In this document: positions 5,758 through 6,181 of the stretch, piece by piece | Layout of the letters: each line of letters begins with the position of its first letter | Position numbering within the stretch: position 1 is the stretch's first letter | NCBI GenBank assembly: GCA_035943635.1 | Contig: DASZBX010000090.1 | Span: 1-6,181 of the forward strand | DNA: 6,181 bases | Direction: 5' to 3' | Origin: DASZBX01 sp035943635 | GTDB lineage: Bacteria; Actinomycetota; Actinomycetes; Streptomycetales; Catenulisporaceae | Made by a program: the position numbers and the translations under genes | Notes under the pieces: generated by a model | Seen by the model: only the letters and a program-made list of their open reading frames with translations | Databases searched by the model: none | Told to the model about the DNA's origin: nothing

Positions 5758-5794
5758 TTCCAACCGTTCCACCCCTTCCACCCACCCCCGCCCC
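5758..5794 (+). other. C-rich, G-poor tract downstream of the terminator
   Basis: About 37 bases consist almost only of C, T and A with two G residues, which stands out in this GC-rich genome. An unstructured C-rich, G-poor RNA is what Rho factor prefers, so it may back up the hairpin. It may equally be spacer sequence. Confidence 0.4.
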
Positions 5795-5828
5795 GAACTG
5801 TGCCTAACCCGCTCAGACACGGTCGAAT

Positions 5829-5840
5829 GACAACGTTATC
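5829..5840. promoter_or_regulatory. LacI-family-type operator upstream of the GH92 gene
   Basis: GACAACGTTATC differs by one base from the perfect palindrome at 1566-1577 and keeps the same flanks (AT before, TT after). It ends 89 nt before the GH92 start codon. No equally clear -10/-35 pair is visible; TCGAAT (5823-5828) is a weak -10 candidate that overlaps neither match to consensus strongly. Inferred: the same repressor controls the GH31 and GH92 genes. Confidence 0.7.
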
Positions 5841-5916
5841 TTCGATGTCTGGCACGGTTCCCGGCGGCTGACCGGCCCAACCCTCGGACAACCTCCACCA
5901 AGCACGAGCACCCCAC

Positions 5917-5922
5917 AGAAGG
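5917..5922 (+). promoter_or_regulatory. Ribosome-binding site of the GH92 gene
   Basis: AGAAGG lies 7 nt before ATG 5930, the same spacing as AGGAGG before the leader ORF at 1641. It fixes the start of the GH92 gene. Confidence 0.75.
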
Positions 5923-5929
5923 CGGCACC

Positions 5930-6181
5930 ATGATCTCCCCGTTCGCGGGCGCGCTGCGGCGCGGTTCCCGAAGTCGTTCCGCCCCCGCCCGGCGGCTGAC
6001 CGTCCTGCTCGGCGTCGGCACCAGCGCGGCGCTGGCCTGTACGCTCGCGGTCTCCCCGGCCCAGGCTGCGGCGGGTAACCAGTCTCCGCCGACCGGCACG
6101 GCCTCCGCCAGTCTGGTGACTGATCCGGCCTCGTTGGTCAACCCGTTTGTCGGCACCACCAATCAGGGCAACGACTTCCCG
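5930..6181 (+). CDS. Secreted GH92 family (alpha-mannosidase type) protein, N-terminal part (3' partial)
   Basis: The frame is open from ATG 5930 to the window end, giving 84 residues. A basic n-region (RR at 10-11 and 21-22) is followed by a hydrophobic core (about 23-42) and a probable signal peptidase site after SPAQA (residue 46). ARRLTVLL is Tat-like but could equally serve Sec export. After a Pro/Thr/Ser-rich spacer, LVNPFVGTTNQGNDFP (69-84) matches the characteristic start of GH92 enzymes, usually of the form VNPFIGTGxxGxxFPGA. GH92 members are calcium-dependent exo-acting alpha-mannosidases acting on N-glycans, fungal mannans or mannosyl phosphates; the catalytic region is outside the window. 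Its operator and ribosome-binding site resemble those of the GH31 unit, suggesting co-regulation. Family call is fairly sure from this motif; linkage specificity cannot be judged. Confidence 0.82.
   Translation, partial: MISPFAGALRRGSRSRSAPARRLTVLLGVGTSAALACTLAVSPAQAAAGNQSPPTGTASASLVTDPASLVNPFVGTTNQGNDFP

Noticed and set aside
3299..5785. 828-codon open frame on the minus strand opposite the GH31 gene
   Set aside because: It is the mirror of GC-biased third positions in the GH31 gene. Its translation is Arg/Gly/Val-rich without recognisable domains, and the + strand product has clear family motifs throughout.
5799..5828. TGTGCC and TCGAAT as a -35/-10 pair for the GH92 gene
   Set aside because: The match to consensus is too weak to list as a promoter; only the operator is supported here.
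5845..5871. Tiny ORF (ATG 5845, eight codons) between the second operator and the GH92 gene, looked at as a second leader
   Set aside because: There is no Shine-Dalgarno before the ATG, and it ends far from the GH92 start, so it does not parallel the leader at 1641.
5836..6162. Minus-strand frame covering the GH92 start
   Set aside because: The + strand shows a ribosome-binding site, signal peptide and the GH92 N-terminal motif. The antisense product has no recognisable features.

Overview
The window is very GC-rich, with strong G/C preference at third codon positions, Streptomyces-style Shine-Dalgarno sequences and long Ala/Gly-rich signal peptides. This points to a filamentous actinobacterium (Streptomyces, Catenulispora or Actinospica type). 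I cannot name the species. All genes are on the + strand and all appear to encode large secreted glycan-degrading enzymes. I see no tRNA, rRNA, CRISPR array, transposase or attachment site.

Layout: (1) 2-1300 is the 3' end of a GH59 (galactocerebrosidase-like) enzyme carrying two C-terminal ricin-type (CBM13) lectin domains. (2) 1301-1640 is a regulatory gap. It holds a perfect 18-bp terminator hairpin, a dyad-rich patch, a likely promoter and a 12-bp perfect palindrome of LacI-family operator type. (3) 1641-1709 is a 22-codon leader ORF with a strong Shine-Dalgarno whose stop overlaps the next start codon (ATGA). (4) 1706-5656 encodes a 1316-residue secreted GH31 glycosidase: signal peptide, N-terminal beta domain interrupted by a CBM35-like module, catalytic barrel, C-terminal beta domains, two IPT/TIG repeats and one ricin-type lectin domain. 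(5) 5657-5929 holds a terminator made of three mutually complementary arms, a C-rich tract and a second near-identical operator. (6) 5930-6181 is the start of a secreted GH92 (alpha-mannosidase family) protein, cut by the window end.

Inferred function: a polysaccharide or glycoprotein utilisation locus in which a beta-galactosidase-type (GH59), an alpha-glycosidase (GH31) and an alpha-mannosidase-type (GH92) enzyme attack a branched glycan outside the cell. Lectin and CBM modules would anchor the first two. The GH31 and GH92 genes each have their own LacI-type operator, so they look like separate transcription units of one sugar-responsive regulon. The GH59 promoter is outside the window.

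The least expected features are the overlapping leader ORF, whose ribosome-binding site and first codons resemble the start of the GH92 gene 4.3 kb downstream, the CBM35-like insertion inside the GH31 N-terminal domain, and lectin DNA shared exactly between the GH59 and GH31 genes.
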